From positions 1-64,000 of the forward strand of contig JANRIH010000053.1 of assembly GCA_033765145.1 (NCBI GenBank): a stretch of 64,000 bases of DNA. The letters run 5' to 3'. Shown here piece after piece: positions 61,758 through 64,000 of this stretch (positions within the stretch are counted from its first letter, which is position 1; each line of letters begins with the position of its first letter). The notes below the pieces were generated by a model. The model did not search any database and had not been told where the DNA came from. It was given only the letters and a program-made list of their open reading frames with translations. Made by a program: the position numbers and the translations under genes. This stretch comes from JAGVSR01 sp033765145 (GTDB lineage: Bacteria; Pseudomonadota; Alphaproteobacteria; Rhizobiales; Hyphomicrobiaceae).

Positions 61758-62708
61758 CTAAACCATGAGCCCGCCCTGGACGGCCTCGATGTCCTGAGGT
61801 GTGCCGATCGACGTCGCGTTCAACGATTTCTCGATCCGCTTGACGAGGCCGGCGAGCACCTTGCCCGCCCCGATCTCATAGACGTCCGTTATCCCGTTCG
61901 CCGCGAGAAACATCACCGTTTCCCGCCACCGGACCGTCCCCGTCACCTGCTCGACGAGAAGGCGGCGGATGTCGTCGGGCGCCGTCACGGGAGCGGCAAG
62001 AACGTTGGCGACGACCGGCACGCGCGGCGCACGAACTTCGACCTTGGCGAGCGCGTCCGCCATGGCGTCCGCCGCTGGCGCCATCAGTCGGCAATGGAAG
62101 GGAGCGGAGACGGGAAGCGGCACGGCGCGCCGCACACCCAGCGCCTTGCCGACTTCGGGCACGCGATCGATCGCAACTTTGTGGCCGGACAGCACGACCT
62201 GGGTCGGCTCATTGTCGTTCGCAACTTCGCAGATTTCGCCCGGCGCGGATGCCGCCTCGGCTACCGCCTTCGCAACATCGAGACCGACGCCGAGGAGCGC
62301 CGTCATCGCGCCGACCCCGACCGGGACGGCCTTCTGCATGGCTTGGCCGCGAAGTTTCAGGAGCCGAGCCGTGTCCGCGACGGACAAAGCGCCCGCAGCA
62401 GCGAGCGCGGAATACTCACCGAGCGAATGCCCAGCCACGAACTTGACCTTCGCCGCGAGATCGAGCCCAAGCTCGCTTTCGAGCACGCGCATGACCGCAA
62501 TCGAAACGGCCATGAGGGCCGGTTGCGCATTCTCCGTCAGCGTCAGTGCTTCTTTGGGTCCGTCCCAGATGAGCGACGAAAGCTTTTCGCCAAGCGCGTC
62601 GTCCACCTCCTCGAAAACAGCCTTGCCGGCGGCAAAGTTCGCCGCGAGATCGCGCCCCATGCCGACCTCCTGGCTACCCTGCCCTGGAAAGACGAATGCA
62701 ATCGCCAT
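61758..62708 (-). CDS. fabD: Malonyl-CoA-ACP transacylase
   Basis: Loads malonyl groups onto ACP. 316 residues. It starts MAIAFVFPGQGSQEVGMG, with the nucleophile in VAGHSLGEYSALAAAGA (Ser of GHSLG), the Arg region LLKLRGQAMQ and the catalytic His in VSAPFHCRLM. It heads the fabD-fabG-acpP-fabF series. Confidence 0.96.
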   Translation of the reverse strand: MAIAFVFPGQGSQEVGMGRDLAANFAAGKAVFEEVDDALGEKLSSLIWDGPKEALTLTENAQPALMAVSIAVMRVLESELGLDLAAKVKFVAGHSLGEYSALAAAGALSVADTARLLKLRGQAMQKAVPVGVGAMTALLGVGLDVAKAVAEAASAPGEICEVANDNEPTQVVLSGHKVAIDRVPEVGKALGVRRAVPLPVSAPFHCRLMAPAADAMADALAKVEVRAPRVPVVANVLAAPVTAPDDIRRLLVEQVTGTVRWRETVMFLAANGITDVYEIGAGKVLAGLVKRIEKSLNATSIGTPQDIEAVQGGLMV

Positions 62709-62830
62709 CGATGGTTGGACCCTTTGCGGCGGCGGAGGCCGGCGCGTATAGAGTAGTCTGGAAAAGCCGATGCCGGGAGAAGCACCGACCGCGTGCGCAA
62801 GTCAAGCGCGGTGCGGCAATCCCGCCCCGG

Positions 62831-63793
62831 TCAGCCAGCGGGCCTCGCGGCCCGGAAGAACGGTGACAGGATGGGCACGACGAGATAGGCCGTCAGGGCA
62901 CCGAGCACGATCCCGACGACGGCAGCGAACGCCGCGCCCGTCAACCACTTGAGCAGACCCTCGATCGCTGGCACGGCCGCGCCGATATGCGCGGCGACAC
63001 CTTTGATGAAATCTTCCGGACCATGGTAGCCGAGGCCCGCCAGCCCGTGGACCATGATCTCGCCGCCGACCCACAGCATCGCGAGCATCCCGACGAACGC
63101 CAACGCCTTCAGGAATGGCGGCATCGCGTGAACGATGGCTCGACCGATGGGCGCGAGAATACCGCCAGAATTGGCGAGATAGACGCCAGCATCGTCCGCT
63201 TTCACGATCAGCGCGACAGCTCCATAGACGCCGGCCGTGACCGCGAGCGCGACGATCGCCAGTGTCAAACCGCGTGTCGCGAGATCGGGTTCCGTCAGCG
63301 TAGCAAGCGCGATGGCCATGATCTCGGCCGAGAGGATGAAGTCCGTGCGGATGGCGCCCGAGACGCGCTCCTCCTCGATCCGCGCCTGATCGGCCTGAGC
63401 TTCGAGCGCGACGGGCTTGTGCTCGGCGCGACTGTGCAGTCCGAACTTTTCGACGAGCTTCTCGTAGCCTTCGTAGCAGAGGAACAGTCCGCCGAGCATC
63501 AGGAGCGGCGTGATGGCCCAGGGCGCGAGTTCCGAGAGCGCAAGTGCGGCCGGCAGCAACAGCACGAGCTTGTTGAAGAGCGACCCTTTCGCAATCCGCC
63601 AGACGATGGCCAGTTCACGGTTGGCCGCAAGCCCGACCACATAGCGCGGTGTCACGGCTGCATCGTCGATCACGACGCCGGCGGCCTTGGCGCTCGCTTT
63701 GACGGCTTGGGCCGCCGCGTCGTCGATCGACGCCGCCGCTATCTTCGAGAGCGCGACGACATCGTCCAGAAGTGCCAGCAGTCCGCCGCTCAT
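62831..63793 (-). CDS. DUF808 (YedI-like) membrane protein
   Basis: About 320 residues starting MSGGLLALLDDVVAL. The family's N-terminal half is clear: KIAAASIDDAAAQAVKASAKAAG, VTPRYVVGLAANRELAIVWRIA, LMLGGLFLCYEGYEKLVEK. Six or more hydrophobic segments follow, ending VPILSPFFRAARPAG. The function of the family is unknown. ATG 63793 was chosen as the family start. It lies 122 bases upstream of fabD on the same strand. Confidence 0.87.
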   Translation of the reverse strand: MSGGLLALLDDVVALSKIAAASIDDAAAQAVKASAKAAGVVIDDAAVTPRYVVGLAANRELAIVWRIAKGSLFNKLVLLLPAALALSELAPWAITPLLMLGGLFLCYEGYEKLVEKFGLHSRAEHKPVALEAQADQARIEEERVSGAIRTDFILSAEIMAIALATLTEPDLATRGLTLAIVALAVTAGVYGAVALIVKADDAGVYLANSGGILAPIGRAIVHAMPPFLKALAFVGMLAMLWVGGEIMVHGLAGLGYHGPEDFIKGVAAHIGAAVPAIEGLLKWLTGAAFAAVVGIVLGALTAYLVVPILSPFFRAARPAG

Positions 63794-63952
63794 GCCCGTT
63801 CCCCAAATCGATATCCGCGCCAATGCAGACGTTCTGTTGCCCCGTCCGAATGGCACTGGCAAGCAGCGACCGCAGCGACGTACCAATGCCGCGCCAGCCG
63901 ATGTTCGAAGTTGTATGAACCGTCCGCGGCATAGTGGGCTCGCGGAAGCGGC

Positions 63953-63980
63953 TTGCTCCCATCCGAAAATCACGTATAAA
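63953..63980 (+). promoter_or_regulatory. Weak promoter candidate reading out of the window
   Basis: TTGCTC at 63953-63958 and TATAAA at 63975-63980 are 16 bases apart, oriented away from the DUF808 gene. A gene beyond the right edge could start here. The -10 is good but the -35 is poor. Confidence 0.25.
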
Positions 63981-64000
63981 CCGCCCGTCACCCGCTCCGG

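Overview
The window looks like chromosomal DNA of a high-GC alphaproteobacterium, most likely of the order Hyphomicrobiales (Rhizobiales). The evidence is the short eukaryote-like NADP isocitrate dehydrogenase, zinc-less MetG, the lptF-lptG-lptD-surA-pdxA-ksgA and fabD-fabG-acpP-fabF-mltG-yicC-gmk runs, a recA upstream region with a GAAC-type SOS-box candidate, and housekeeping genes with a strong C/G third-position preference. I cannot name the genus. I see no phage, insertion sequence, CRISPR array or plasmid function.

Layout. Bases 1-8208 are accessory. They hold the last codons of a protein ending in Phe, a small exported protein of unknown function flanked by hairpins, and two tandem genes for very large RTX-type calcium-binding secreted proteins. 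The first of these contains a 76-codon repeat with an exact 228-bp period. A small membrane protein and tRNA-Ser(UGA) follow. Bases 9200-16755 form a forward run of envelope and information genes: rlpA, a D,D-carboxypeptidase, tmk, holB, metG, tatD and an MBL hydrolase. It meets a reverse run (22793-16775) of a small membrane protein, alr, radA, cvpA, purF and an SDR. Then come recA and alaS (forward), a small secreted protein, a Kef-type antiporter, a reverse DUF4241 protein, a secreted CARDB/peptidoglycan-binding protein, and reverse rpsD with an exported protein and a DUF433-TrmJ-like fusion. A c-type cytochrome and icd run forward, facing mazG.

Bases 37279-45055 are a second accessory block: a divergent membrane/secreted pair, a membrane protein followed by a TPR-OGT-type glycosyltransferase, a convergent TIR-transmembrane-SUMF1 fusion protein, and a third RTX protein beneath an AT-rich promoter region. 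Bases 45271-63793 return to core functions: pepA; the LPS export and outer-membrane biogenesis operon lptFGD-surA with pdxA and ksgA; then in reverse fabD, fabG, acpP, fabF, mltG, yicC and gmk; and a DUF808 membrane protein at the right edge.

The core genes serve envelope construction (LptFGD, SurA, RlpA, D,D-carboxypeptidase, MltG, Alr), fatty-acid synthesis and replication/repair. The least ordinary loci are the three RTX proteins, the TIR-SUMF1 protein beside the OGT-like protein, the peptidoglycan-binding domain inserted in a CARDB fold, and the DUF433-methyltransferase fusion. No type I secretion ABC transporter or membrane-fusion gene lies in the window, so the RTX exporters must be encoded elsewhere.
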